Shown: positions 23,196-33,301 of the stretch, one piece after another
Numbering within the stretch: position 1 is the first letter of the stretch
Layout: each line of letters starts with the position of its first letter
From: Cryptomeria japonica
Taxonomy: Eukaryota; Streptophyta; Pinopsida; Cupressales; Cupressaceae
Direction of reading: 5' to 3'
DNA length: 64,000 nucleotides
Assembly (NCBI RefSeq): GCF_030272615.1
Contig: NC_081406.1
Location: forward strand, 266,278,192-266,342,191
The notes under the pieces: generated by a model
What the model was told of the DNA's origin: nothing
What the model saw: only the letters and a program-made list of their open reading frames with translations
The model's database searches: none
Made by a program: the position numbers and the translations under genes

Positions 23196-24455
23196 TGTAA
23201 AGCGGAAAAATCGAACCCTAGTTGCTCTCCCCTCTTCCAACTCCGAGGAGAGAGAAGGGAGGTGACTAGGGTTGGCGGTTTTCACTTGGGGGAGACTTTA
23301 CATTGAAAAGAGGGGTTGAAACCCACAAGATCCAATCCCACACAAGGCAAGATTGGATTCTAAATGAGTTTCAAGGGTTAAGACAGCAAGACTACCCTCT
23401 TTTGTAAAGAATGTTGATAGAAGAATTAAGCTAGGAATGCATAGAAAGTGAAAAAGATTCTCTTATAAACTGAGATAGGGATATAGGATGAAGCTGTGGA
23501 CCTGGAATTAGCAGTAAAATATCGATATGGCACTGTCCTGCAAATTTGAGCAAAAGTTGATGGGACGATGGCGCCCGGCGTGCACACGGTCCTCCGAAAA
23601 ATCCGCGAAACGAAGGTGGATTTGTTCGTCTCTGCACAAGGATTCCAGATCTTCAATTTCAGCCACGTACCTGCAACCTACACATAGAAAAGCAAAGACG
23701 ATTGGGGGGTTAGGGATTAGGGGTTTGCCCTTAGGTCAAACCCCAGTTTTGGAATTAACCAAGAAATGAGAAATTGCTGTAAATGTAAATGATTGTAATG
23801 TAAAACAAGTATTAATACCTTGTTGTAAGGATGTTTGTATCCTTATGTGCGAAGGTATTGATGTTGTTGTATGTTGTATGTTGTATGTTGTAGTATGTGA
23901 TTTCCTCTTCAATGGTTGAATCCTTGTCTTGAATGCAACACTTAGCCTTGAATGGAGACTTGGAATGATCAATTGCTTGAAGGAATGCTTGAATGTTTGA
24001 GTATCATTTCTATGTCGTGTACACATATGTCCTTCTTCTTCCAAATGAGAGAGGAAAATGTAGTTTATATACTTGTCAATTAGGGCTGATAGACTGATTT
24101 TCCCGACCTTGGGCCGACAAGGAAAGATAATTTTCCAATTTGCAAACAAAAAGACCTGAAGTCCCATAGGAGACCGGGCCCAAAATAGGGCCAGGGACCA
24201 AGGCGCTGGGCGCCATGGTCCTGGGGGACCAGGGCGCTGGGCGCCCTGGTCCTGAAGGACCAGGGCACTGGGCGCTCTGGTCCCACCTCTCGGGACAGCA
24301 GGGTGCAAGGAGGGATCAAGCCAGGGTGCAAGAAAATGCAGTTTTTGGTGTCATAAACAGGTTTCGGGGTCTCCATTCAGGTTCCGTGTTGCGTCGCCAT
24401 CGTGAAGACCGAAATGCAGTCGAAATTGCAAGTGTCGCAATTTTAGGACGCTACA
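23196..24455 (-). repeat. TR-GAG left LTR (3' LTR)
   Basis: It is 1,260 bp, TGTAAAGCGG to GACGCTACA on +. It holds a TTGTATG microsatellite near 23872 and three tandem GGACC...GGTCC hairpin units at 24194-24283; the other LTR has one unit. Confidence 0.93.
24194..24283. repeat. Three tandem hairpin units in the TR-GAG left LTR
   Basis: The units start at 24194, 24225 and 24257, about 31 bases each. The middle unit has perfect 12-bp arms GGACCAGGGCGC and GCGCCCTGGTCC around a three-base TGG loop. The right LTR holds one unit (30389-30417). Confidence 0.85.
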
Positions 24456-24470
24456 TTTATCTCCCACTTT
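24456..24470 (-). promoter_or_regulatory. TR-GAG polypurine tract
   Basis: It reads AAAGTGGGAGATAAA on the - strand, directly before the LTR start TGTAGCGTCC. Confidence 0.85.
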
Positions 24471-25194
24471 AGCGGGAGTATGTATGCTCATACTTTCGGT
24501 AAAGTACAAGGAAACAACATTGAAAGACTTTCACCACGTCAAGGAGGCAAGATACACCAAGCCCCCAGTGGACTAAGGATCTTACGACTTCGATTGACAA
24601 AGTAAAAGGGAAGATCACGAGGGAGAACCATGACCGTCAGTAGTAAGGTTCCCTCACTATGAGTCATGCAAGAGAAATACCAAAAATTTTCAAGGCAAAG
24701 CTAAGTTCACCAAGAAATTTTCTAGTATCCTGAAGGGATAGACGGGGTGTATGCCCCCCTACGTTAAAGCGATCACACACGCCTCAATGGGGGTGATTGC
24801 TTTAACGTAGTGATACACATAAGAAATGAGAAGGAAAGAAGCACGTTATCACAAAGATTTAGCCCCCAAGTGTGAGATAAACCCAAGGATAATAGACACA
24901 AAACACAAAGCACAAGGTGACTTCGCTTTCCTCAGGGTCAGTATGCTGTATGATAATTCATGTATATCATATGTATGTATGCATAATTGTTCTTCATTCC
25001 CCAATCAAGGAAGGTTACCTAGAAGAAGGGAACACATGTGTCTTTTGAGTCAACATGAGAGAGACCAAAGGAGATCTCAATGCTTTGCATCGTCCTCAAG
25101 TAGACAACACTAAGGACAACGAATAGAAGAATGAGAATAACACATAGAAGAAGTAACAAAAGAGAGGAGGAGAGAATTTGCTATGCTAATGAAA
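24471..25194 (-). other. TR-GAG 3' untranslated region with an 18-bp hairpin
   Basis: About 720 bases lie between the gag stop and the polypurine tract, with no pol trace on either strand. The arms 24759-24776 and 24793-24810 pair over 18 positions with one mismatch around a 16-base loop. Confidence 0.75.
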
Positions 25195-28086
25195 CTAGTC
25201 TAGCATGTCATCTACCCCCCGATCTTGCTGATCAATGTTTCGGGAAGGCAGGGAACACGCTAGAGGAGGAACATCCAACACAGCAGATGGAGCTATCACA
25301 AGATCCAAACAAGTGCTATGTTCATGTTCCAAGCCACGTTGTTCTTGTCTAGGAGCTAGGATAAGTGCTTTAGAAAATTCGTTAGATAAATGGTTATCAA
25401 TATCAACAAGTTCATATTCACTATCAGAAGCAAGAGAAGTAACATTTTCATCATGAATAACATTTTCATCTATATCATCATCAAGATTTATAAAAATAGG
25501 ATCTTTAACTCGCACAGGATCAAGACCATCATGCATCTTATGTTTAGGAGATTTTGGAGAAAATGGAATAATGCTTGTTGAAGGTGTTCTTGGAGATTGC
25601 AAAGTTTGAGAAGCAGCTGCCTGAGCTCTAAGATGACGCTTTCGTCGGCGTTCACGTGCAGAATGATTTCGTCTAGTCTTAGTAGGAAGTGGAGAAGATT
25701 GAGGAGGAGGAATGTTCTCATCCTTATCACTTGGGTGTTTAGGTTGTGGTCTCTTAGGCTGGATAATAGGAGAAGAAGAAGGTCTCTTCTCTTTATAAAA
25801 GGAAGGAGGAGGAACTGCTCCATATAAAGGAGGAATATTTGGTTTAGGAAGGAGACCAAGTCCATTATGATGAGGAGGTATAGGTCTACTTTCAGAAAGT
25901 TTATTAGACATAGACATAGTCACATTCATAGGGATGGGTTGGGAATCTTCTTGAGGAAAGACATTAGTTTTATCTTTCAAAGGAAGAACTTCCTTCTCAA
26001 GAACGATAGGAATATCAAGTTTGGGTGTTCTAGGTTCACTTAGAGATAGGATCATATCTGTTTTCCACTTTTGATAAGATTTGAAAAGATGATCACTTCG
26101 CGGAGGAAGGGGTTGGAATTGTTTAGGCCAAAAATAATCAAGAGGAACGCTAGAAGTTCTTTCGGCTGGTTTAAAGAGACTATGATTGACAGTAACAACT
26201 TCACCATTATGGGGACATTTCAAACACTTGTGAATAGGAGAAGCAATAGCTTTCATGGAAGATAGCCAAGGATAGCCTAGCTTCACACGAAATTGTTCGG
26301 ATGATGGAGGAGCTACAGATGTATTGCCTTTATCATTCACTCCAGAAACAGAGATAGTATTATTATCAATCAAATCTTGAATTTTACCCTTTAAAGCAAA
26401 ACATTTTTCAGTATCATGCCCAGGTTGATGATGAAATTGACAAAAAGATTTGTTATCAAAATAGGGTGAATTAATCTTTGCAGGATCTATTTTCCTTATA
26501 GGAGGAAGAGTAAGCACATTTTGTTCCAATAACTTATTCATAATACTATGCAATGATTCATTCAAAGGAGTATACTTTCTTTCTTTCTTGAAAAATTTAG
26601 AAATAGGAGGCACACCTAATGCTGCATTCACATTGTTGTTGATGATGTTTTCATTGAATTTGATGGAATCTCTGTTCGGTTTAAACTTTCCAAATGGTTG
26701 TTGACTGCTATCACCCTTATCACTCGGAGCCATAGGATGTGATTGTTCCATTTGACTCACAGTCAGTTGATAATTGTGAAGAGTTGCACACAACTGTTGG
26801 AAAGAAGTAAACTCAGAAAATAGAAGTTTGTCTCGAATATCTTTTTGTAAATTAGAAATAAAGATTCTTTGAATATCATTGTCAAGCACTGGAAAAGAAA
26901 TTTGAGCATACAAATGCTTATATCTACCAATGAAATCAGTCACTTTTTCTTTAACACCTTGTTTACAATGCATTAAATCAATCAAAGTAACTTTAGGACT
27001 TATATTGTTTTGAAATTGTTGAATGAAAGCATTTGCAAGTTGTTCAAAAGAAGTAATAGAATAAGAAGGCAACGAGCAATACCATTGTAGGGCTTTGTCT
27101 CTTAATGTTCTAGTAAACAGTTTTGCAAGCAACCTTTGGTCATAAGCAAAATCGGTACATATTGTTTGAAAAGTCTTAACATGTGTTAGAGGATCACCTT
27201 TACCATTATAAAGCTCCAAATGCGGGATTTCAACATGTTTAGGGGGAATAGCTCGAACAATGTCAAGAGAAAGTGGGCTCGCAACATCAAATGTGGGCAC
27301 ACTAAACTTAGATTGATTCATAGAGGCAATTTGTTGTTGTAAAGAAGAAACAATTTGTGCAAGATTGTTAATGGTCGCTTCAGTCGAAGAATTCATATTA
27401 GATGTGTTAGATTGAGATGGAGGTGTTATGTTATTGAAAGAAGGTAAAGAGTAAGGTGGTGGGACACTATGATAGTTAGTCATAGGAGATGATTGGAAAG
27501 GAGGAACACTACAAGGAGGAATGGAATGGTTGAATGAATTGCCCCCTTGCATCATGTTCATTTGTGGAGATGTAATAGGAACACTCATTGAAGGAATGAA
27601 TGAAGAAGTTCGATTGAATGAAGGAAGAGGGTTGATTGAAGAGGAAGGATTGCCCCCATGACTGGTGATCATAGGAGGAATGTCTTGTATAGAAGTAGTC
27701 ATTATGTTTGATGTAAAGGTAGGTATGCTAGCAATAGAAGTTGTCAAAGGAATAGAATGATTGACTTGAGTGGGAGGTTGTGTATAACCTAAAGTTTCGG
27801 CACAACTCTTTATAGGCATCACATTCGAATCCACAATGTGTGCAATACCACACAAAATATCAATTCCATTCTTATCACTCTGAAGCATATGTTTTAGACC
27901 CTCAATTAAAGGAAGAGCTTGACTATCGGGGTATTCTTGAGACATCCATTGTCGAAAATCGTCAAATTGATTATCCAATTTCGAAAGTTGTTCTACAGAA
28001 ACCTCATGGAGAGCTTCTTCATCATTAGGAGGATTAGAGAAATTACCCATGTCCTCGTTAAAAAGGCTATTCAAATTAGGTTCCAT
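25195..28086 (-). CDS. Intact 963-aa Gag of the TR-GAG element, with a protease relic
   Basis: One uninterrupted frame on the - strand starts at ATG 28084-28086 (MEPNLNSLF) and stops at 25195. Residues 1-265 are Ser/Pro/Asn-rich and low in structure. Residues about 278-445 are the Ty3/Gypsy Gag core (P-P-K-H-V-E-I-P-H-L-E-L-Y-N-G-K-G-D-P, K-A-L-Q-W-Y, S-F-E-Q-L-A-N-A-F-I-Q-Q-F). Residues 549-562 form a C-x2-H-x4-H-x4-C zinc-finger-like motif, as in Tat/Athila-type polyproteins. Residues about 599-640 (V-K-L-G-Y-P-W-L...K-A-I-A-S) look like the C-terminal end of a Gypsy protease, but no D-S/T-G active site precedes them. Residues 803-820 are very basic (R-E-R-R-R-K-R), a possible nuclear-localisation or RNA-binding patch; about 855-895 is acidic. 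It should form particles for element RNA using enzymes supplied by another element. Confidence 0.9.
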   Translation of the reverse strand: MEPNLNSLFNEDMGNFSNPPNDEEALHEVSVEQLSKLDNQFDDFRQWMSQEYPDSQALPLIEGLKHMLQSDKNGIDILCGIAHIVDSNVMPIKSCAETLGYTQPPTQVNHSIPLTTSIASIPTFTSNIMTTSIQDIPPMITSHGGNPSSSINPLPSFNRTSSFIPSMSVPITSPQMNMMQGGNSFNHSIPPCSVPPFQSSPMTNYHSVPPPYSLPSFNNITPPSQSNTSNMNSSTEATINNLAQIVSSLQQQIASMNQSKFSVPTFDVASPLSLDIVRAIPPKHVEIPHLELYNGKGDPLTHVKTFQTICTDFAYDQRLLAKLFTRTLRDKALQWYCSLPSYSITSFEQLANAFIQQFQNNISPKVTLIDLMHCKQGVKEKVTDFIGRYKHLYAQISFPVLDNDIQRIFISNLQKDIRDKLLFSEFTSFQQLCATLHNYQLTVSQMEQSHPMAPSDKGDSSQQPFGKFKPNRDSIKFNENIINNNVNAALGVPPISKFFKKERKYTPLNESLHSIMNKLLEQNVLTLPPIRKIDPAKINSPYFDNKSFCQFHHQPGHDTEKCFALKGKIQDLIDNNTISVSGVNDKGNTSVAPPSSEQFRVKLGYPWLSSMKAIASPIHKCLKCPHNGEVVTVNHSLFKPAERTSSVPLDYFWPKQFQPLPPRSDHLFKSYQKWKTDMILSLSEPRTPKLDIPIVLEKEVLPLKDKTNVFPQEDSQPIPMNVTMSMSNKLSESRPIPPHHNGLGLLPKPNIPPLYGAVPPPSFYKEKRPSSSPIIQPKRPQPKHPSDKDENIPPPQSSPLPTKTRRNHSARERRRKRHLRAQAAASQTLQSPRTPSTSIIPFSPKSPKHKMHDGLDPVRVKDPIFINLDDDIDENVIHDENVTSLASDSEYELVDIDNHLSNEFSKALILAPRQEQRGLEHEHSTCLDLVIAPSAVLDVPPLACSLPSRNIDQQDRGVDDMLD

Positions 28087-29336
28087 CTCTTCAGTAATTA
28101 AACCTCAGAAAGACTTAATTCTATGGCTTCGTCTAACGGGAATAGTGTAAGTAGGGCTTATTGTTGTAAAACTCATGCACTAGAAAGGGAGAGAAGATTT
28201 TGAATTTAGAGGTAGCAATTTTCAGTAAAATCAGCCAATCTCCCAGATTTAAGCTGTTAAATGCAATCACGACAATCTCCCGAAATTTCGGAAAAAATGT
28301 CCGGGACCGTGGCGCTCGGAGTGCACACGGTCCTTGCAACTTTTTTTGAAATTTGCAGGGATGAAAGTTATGATGATTTTAGAGCTAATCTGAAAAAATT
28401 GAGTGATTTTACGATCTGTAGATAGGCCAAATTAAAGTTGCAATCTCAAAATTGAACCCTACCAAGATTGTCGAAAAATGCAAAATTTGAATTTTGAAAA
28501 AGAGAGGGAAACTGAAATTTTGAATTTTATGATTTTAGAGGGAATATCAAAAGCAATGCAAGTTTTGAAATTTAAAAGTTGACTCAATTTCACGCAAAAT
28601 TCGATTTTGAAAGCGGAAATCAAAGTTGTTGTAATTAAGCACTTAAATTCAAAAGTCACAAATTGCAAGAATTTGAATAAAGCACTGAAATTTTGAATGA
28701 ATGCAAACACACTTTTCAGATTTAGGACAGTAAGAAACACAATTTTGACATGAATTTCAGTTTCAACAATTTTTGAATGATTAGAAGCCTTAATCCAAGC
28801 AATCCCTAGACCAACTTTGACTGTAATTTTGAAAGTGTTATAATTGATAAAATCAGCCAAAATTCTGGATTTTAGCAGAAAAATACAGTAAGATCTAACT
28901 CCCGAAATTTCGAAAAAAATGTCGGGGACGATGGCGCTCGGAGTGCACACGGTCCTCGCAACTTTTTTCCAAATTTTCAGGGATGAAAGATATTGTGATT
29001 TTATTGCGGAATCCAAAGTTACAGCTGATTTGGAGATGTTTTGATCAATGAAATTGTCAGACAAAGGTTGAATCAAGAGGGTTTCAAAAATTAGGGTTTT
29101 GACACTTAACCACTTAATTTTCAAAATTAAAGCACAAATATGAATTGATAATTTGTAATAGAAGGGCAGATCTGAAACAAGCATTAACAATTAAACATTT
29201 CACAAGTTCAATTACTAAAAAGAAAATTTAGGGTTTTTATGCAATTAACCTCTAAAATTTGCAAAAGATCAAACATGGAAATGCAATCAAGGAATCCAAT
29301 TTTTAGATCTAATCATGAATAATCAGAAAGGATGTT
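28087..29336 (-). other. TR-GAG 5' leader
   Basis: About 1.25 kb lies between PBS and gag start on the - strand. It contains two copies (28303-28333 and 28924-28955) of a GGAC...GCGCTCGGAGTGCAC...GGTCC motif, each embedded in a longer similar stretch of roughly 150 bases. The motif also occurs once in each LTR. The - strand frame at 28459-29190 is open but has no recognisable domain and lies in the leader, so it is not called a gene. Confidence 0.65.
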
Positions 29337-29352
29337 CACGTCGGGTTCACCA
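29337..29352 (-). promoter_or_regulatory. TR-GAG primer-binding site
   Basis: It reads TGGTGAACCCGACGTG on the - strand, three bases from the LTR. It is complementary to the 3' end of some tRNA ending in CCA; I do not name the tRNA. Confidence 0.85.
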
Positions 29353-29355
29353 AAA

Positions 29356-30589
29356 TGTAAAGTGGAAAAATCGAACCCTAGTTGCTCTCCCCTCTTCCAA
29401 CTCCGAGGAGAGAGAAGGGAGGTGACTAGGGTTGGCGGTTTTCACTTGGGGGAGACTTTACATTCAAAAGAGGGGTTGAAACCCACAAGATCCAATCCCA
29501 CACAAGGCAAGATTGGATTCTAAATGAGTTTCAAGGGTTAAGATAGCAAGACTACCCTCTTTTGTAAAGAATGTTGATAGAAGAATTAAGCTAGGAATGC
29601 ATAGAAAGTGAGAAAGATTCGCTTATAAACTGAGATAGGGATATAGGATGAAGCTGCGGACCTGGAATTAGCAGTAAAATGTCGATACGACGCTGTCCTG
29701 CAAATTTGAGCAAAAGTTGACGGGACGATGGCGCCCGGCATGCACGGCCCTCCGAAAAATCTGTGAAATGAAGGGGGATCTGTTCGTCTCTGCACAAGGA
29801 TTCCAGATCTTCAATTTCAGCCACGTACCTGCAACCTACACACAGAAAAGCAAAGATGATTGGGGGGTTAGGGATTAGGGGTTTGCCCTTAGGTCAAACC
29901 CTGGTTTTGGAATTAACCAAGAAATGAGAAATTGTTGTATATGTAAATGATTGTAATGTAAAACAAGTACTAATACCTTGTTGTAAGGATGTTTGTATCC
30001 TTATGTGCGAAGGTATAGATGTTGTTGTATGTTGTATGTTGTATGTTGTATGTTGTATGTTTTAGTATGTGATTTCCTCTTCAATGGTTGAATCCTTGTC
30101 TTGAATGCAACACTTAGCCTTGAATGTAGACTTGGAATGATCAATTGCTTGAAGGAATGCTTGAATGCTTGAATGCTTGAATGCTTGAATGTTTGAGTAT
30201 CGTTTCCACGTCTTGTACACATATGTCCTTCTTCTTCCAAATGAGAGAGGAAAATGTAGTTTATATACTTGTCAATTAGGGCTGATAGACTGATTTTCCC
30301 GACCTTGGGCCAACAAGGAAAGATAATTTTCCAATTTGCAAACAAAAAGACCCGAAGTCCCATAGGAGACCGGGCCCAAAATAGGGCCAGGGACCAGGGC
30401 GCTGGGCGCTCTGGTCCCACCTCCCGGGACAACAGGGTGCAAGGAGGGATCAAGCCAGGGTGCAAGAAAATGCAGTTTTTGGTGTCATAAACAGGTTTCA
30501 GGGTCTCCATTCAGGTTCCATGTTGCGTCGCCATCGTGAAGACCGAAATGCAGTCGAAATTGCAAGTGTCGCAATTTTAGGACGCTACA
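29356..30589 (-). repeat. TR-GAG right LTR (5' LTR)
   Basis: 1,234 bp. It differs from the left LTR by scattered changes, one hairpin unit instead of three, and longer TTGTATG and TTGAATGC microsatellites (30027-30060 and about 30154-30190). Confidence 0.93.
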
Positions 30590-30594
30590 AAACT
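30590..30594. repeat. TR-GAG target-site duplication, right copy
   Basis: AAACT, identical to 23191-23195. Confidence 0.95.
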
Positions 30595-31467
30595 AAGTTG
30601 ATAAGCATGGGCATTCTTAAGGCTTCTAAGTCTCAAGCATTAGTGGCAAATCAAGGGAACAAAGGAAATCAAGGAAAGGACAACTCAAACAAGAAGAAAT
30701 GGCAATCAAAGCGTAAAGAAAAAGCACCATCTTCTCCACAACAAGGAGATTCATCCTCTTCCAAGAGAGATAATTCACCAAAGAGGGAGAGACCTACTTG
30801 TGCTTATTGTAAAAAGATTGGTCATGAGGAGCATCGTTTCCATTCTAAGAAGATTGATGAACTCACACATATCATCAAAAAGCATAACATTGATTTGCCT
30901 AAAGTCTACAAGAAGGATGATTCATCAACTTCCACTTCCTCACAATCAAAAGGAAAAGGGCAAGCATTCATGGCTTCTACAGGTGGGAAGACTCACTCTT
31001 TTGGAACAAGAAAAGGAAAAGCTCTATGTGCTACTTTTAGTCATGATTCAGAGAGATGGCTTCTAGATTCAGGGGCTTCTCATCATATGGCATCTTCGCA
31101 ATCTATGTTCTCTACATTTGAGCCTTGCACCATGCCACAGATTTTGATGGGCAATCATACATACATGGATGTGATTGGGAAAGAATCTATTGACATTGGG
31201 GATAACTCCTTCAATGATGTGTTGTGTGTACCCCACTTGACAAACAATCTCCTTTCTATCTATCAAATCACACATGGCGTAACTAAGAGAGTTGTGGAGT
31301 TCACACTTGAGTCAGTTTTCATTAGAGACTTGGAGACTAGAGCTATCATTGCAACTAGAGTGGTTGATCATGCATCTCGGCTATACTCCTTTTCAGATTT
31401 TGTTGATGATGATGATTTCACATTTGATGATTCTACACATGATGATCACACTTATTGTGATGGTTGA
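30595..31467 (+). CDS. Copia-3 gag C-terminus and aspartic protease
   Basis: This continues the frame interrupted at 23195. A Lys/Ser-rich stretch is followed by a zinc knuckle of C-x2-C-x4-H-x5-H type (C-A-Y-C-K-K-I-G-H) near 30798-30842. Protease has W-L-L-D-S-G-A-S-H-H-M near 31060-31090 and the later L-T-N-N-L-L-S-I block near 31238. The frame stops at TGA 31465-31467. Normal Copia elements would continue into GAG-pre-integrase and integrase here. Instead, the same frame continues beyond the TGA into an acidic domain of unknown type. Confidence 0.85.
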   Translation, partial: KLISMGILKASKSQALVANQGNKGNQGKDNSNKKKWQSKRKEKAPSSPQQGDSSSSKRDNSPKRERPTCAYCKKIGHEEHRFHSKKIDELTHIIKKHNIDLPKVYKKDDSSTSTSSQSKGKGQAFMASTGGKTHSFGTRKGKALCATFSHDSERWLLDSGASHHMASSQSMFSTFEPCTMPQILMGNHTYMDVIGKESIDIGDNSFNDVLCVPHLTNNLLSIYQITHGVTKRVVEFTLESVFIRDLETRAIIATRVVDHASRLYSFSDFVDDDDFTFDDSTHDDHTYCDG

Positions 31468-32125
31468 GATTTTGAGGAGAACTTTGGACACTTGAACATG
31501 GCGATTCTCACATGTGACCCCATTTTTGAGTCTTGTATTTCATCTCCTCATATTGATATCACATCACCTATTGCACCTGATGATGCAGATAGTGCGACAG
31601 TTTTGCCTTCATGTGATTCAATGCAGCAGGATATTCATTGTCTTCTAGCTTCAGATTCATGGGATGATTACTTGATAGATATTGCAAGTTTGTTTATGGA
31701 ATCCTACATTGTAGATTTGGGAGACATCATTGATGACATTCATCTTCTCTTTAATGAAGATGATCCTTCTTCGATTGTTGTGAGGGAACACTCTGACCCT
31801 CTTGTTCATTCTCTACATGAGGTTGACATGATTGTGGATACTTATGTACAGTAGTTGGAGGAGGTCTCTTTATTTTTTGAGGAAACATGTGAGTCTTTGG
31901 GACATGTTCTACATCCATCTCCACTAGATCTTGGAGTGCCTTTTTCAGCAGTGTGGCACAGTTTACCACCTTTGGAGGGGGTATCTTTTAGCATCGACAT
32001 GGGGACACTTGAGCAGTTTTCAAAGATTCCTTTCATCATGAGTTTTCTTCATACATCTTCCCTTCATGATTGGGGAGACTTCATGGATACACCTTTGGTT
32101 TTGTTTCTTCCTAAGGGGAACAACA
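31468..32125 (+). pseudogene. Acidic domain of unknown function in Copia-3, replacing integrase/RT
   Basis: It is in the same frame as gag-protease, after TGA 31465 and broken again by TAG 31852-31854. It is about 210 codons, rich in Asp, Glu, Ser and Leu; blocks include N-M-A-I-L-T-C-D-P, Y-I-V-D-L-G-D-I-I-D-D and L-H-D-W-G-D-F-M-D. It has no zinc ligands, DDE triad or RT motif. A second, inverted copy at 33800-34283 has Gln instead of the TAG stop and four extra residues, so the domain was once read through. It could be a non-enzymatic extension of Gag-Pol or a captured sequence. I do not recognise it. Confidence 0.65.
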
Positions 32126-33292
32126 AAAAAATGCCCCCTTTAAATTTTTTTTTAATTTTTTTTAAATAAAACTTTTTCAATAAGTTTTTAATAATTAAAA
32201 AAATAAACTTTTTTATAAAAGTTTTTTTTCTTTAATAAATTTTTATTAAAGTTTTTTTTAATATCATTTAAAATTTAAAAAATGGCTATCGCTTTTTTCT
32301 TTATTTTTTAATAAAGTTTTTTTTGCATGGCATAATAATTGTTTTTATTTAGATTTTTAAAATCTTATAAAAACACAAACATCATTTAATAAGTCAAATT
32401 GGGAACACTTTTTTTCTTGTCACTTCACACCTGTCTTGCAGTGCTTCCAACCGGCAGTCAAGGGGGGGGGTTGATTTGCTCCTTTATATCTCTTGGCCAC
32501 ATCCCAATCGGAGGCATCATTTTCTGCAGTATTCTACAGGGCTTCTTGGTGGCATCATCTTCATGTTTCCAGATTTGCACTATCATGTTGTATGCTCTTG
32601 CATGAGCAATGTTGTACTCGCACTATCATAAAGTGCCACACCTCTTTGTATCTTGTCATTGTTGACATATTTGATGTAATCCTCTTGTACATGTAGATTA
32701 GGAATATCTTGTGAGACTTGGTGCATGGCTCTAGTTGAGACTTAGATTGTACACATTTGTGCATGGCTCCCGTGAGACTTGGATTGTACCGATATTTCTG
32801 CTATTTCTGAGTATCCAGATGGTGCTCATAGCAGGTTGTCTCCATGCCTGATCTTCTTTTTGTTGCAGCAAGCGATTCATTGTCATCGACTTGGTACCTA
32901 GTTTTGTCACACTTTGACATTATTGGTGCAACATTGGCTCTCTTTCTTCCTTATGGGGAGGTATTTTGGTCATCATCATTGGACCATCTTTGCAGGAGAT
33001 TCAACATTGAGGGGGGGTTTCATGGTCTCTTCTTCTCTCTTATGGGGGGGACATAGTTTGTTCTTCTCATTCATCATTGAGAGCATTGTGTGCTTTCATC
33101 ATCTCTCTTTTGGGGGAGGGTTTTTTCCCATTGGGTTTTTCTCTCTTTCCCCACTTTGTGAGAGATTTCATTGCACTGGTTTTCATGCATTTGCATTTGT
33201 ACACGGGTACCTAACATGGCCTAGTAGCCAGGACCCATCTTGCATTGCTTAGTTGCATTGTAGACTTAAGTGCATTCCCCTAAGTTGCACTT
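32126..33292 (+). other. Copia-3 3' non-coding region
   Basis: A very A/T-rich block (about 32126-32400) is followed by T-rich sequence with repeated G-runs (near 32461, 33010, 33043, 33110). A roughly 40-base unit containing GTGCATGGCTC and GAGACTT is present twice near 32720-32790. No convincing coding sequence is seen. Confidence 0.6.
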
Positions 33293-33301
33293 AAGGGGGG
33301 G
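33293..33301 (+). promoter_or_regulatory. Copia-3 polypurine tract
   Basis: AAGGGGGGG directly before the LTR start TGTTGGTG. Confidence 0.85.

Larger units (their letters stand above)
23196..30589 (-). mobile_element. TR-GAG-type non-autonomous Gypsy element inside Copia-3 gag
   Basis: The element is 7,394 bp. LTRs are at 23196-24455 and 29356-30589 (about 96% identical by eye, ends TGTA...TACA), with a perfect 5-bp duplication AAACT. On the - strand the PBS TGGTGAACCCGACGTG (29337-29352) follows the right LTR and the purine tract AAAGTGGGAGATAAA (24456-24470) precedes the left one. The only gene is a 963-codon Gypsy-type gag. No reverse transcriptase, RNase H or integrase is present on either strand. 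Elements with LTRs, PBS, PPT and gag only are known as TR-GAG. It is the youngest insertion in this nest and structurally complete, so it may be mobilisable in trans. Confidence 0.93.

Noticed and set aside
28459-29190. 243-codon - strand frame upstream of the TR-GAG gag
   Set aside because: It lies in the leader between PBS and gag, is rich in Phe/Ile/Lys as expected from AT-rich DNA, and includes the repeated stem-loop motif; no domain seen.
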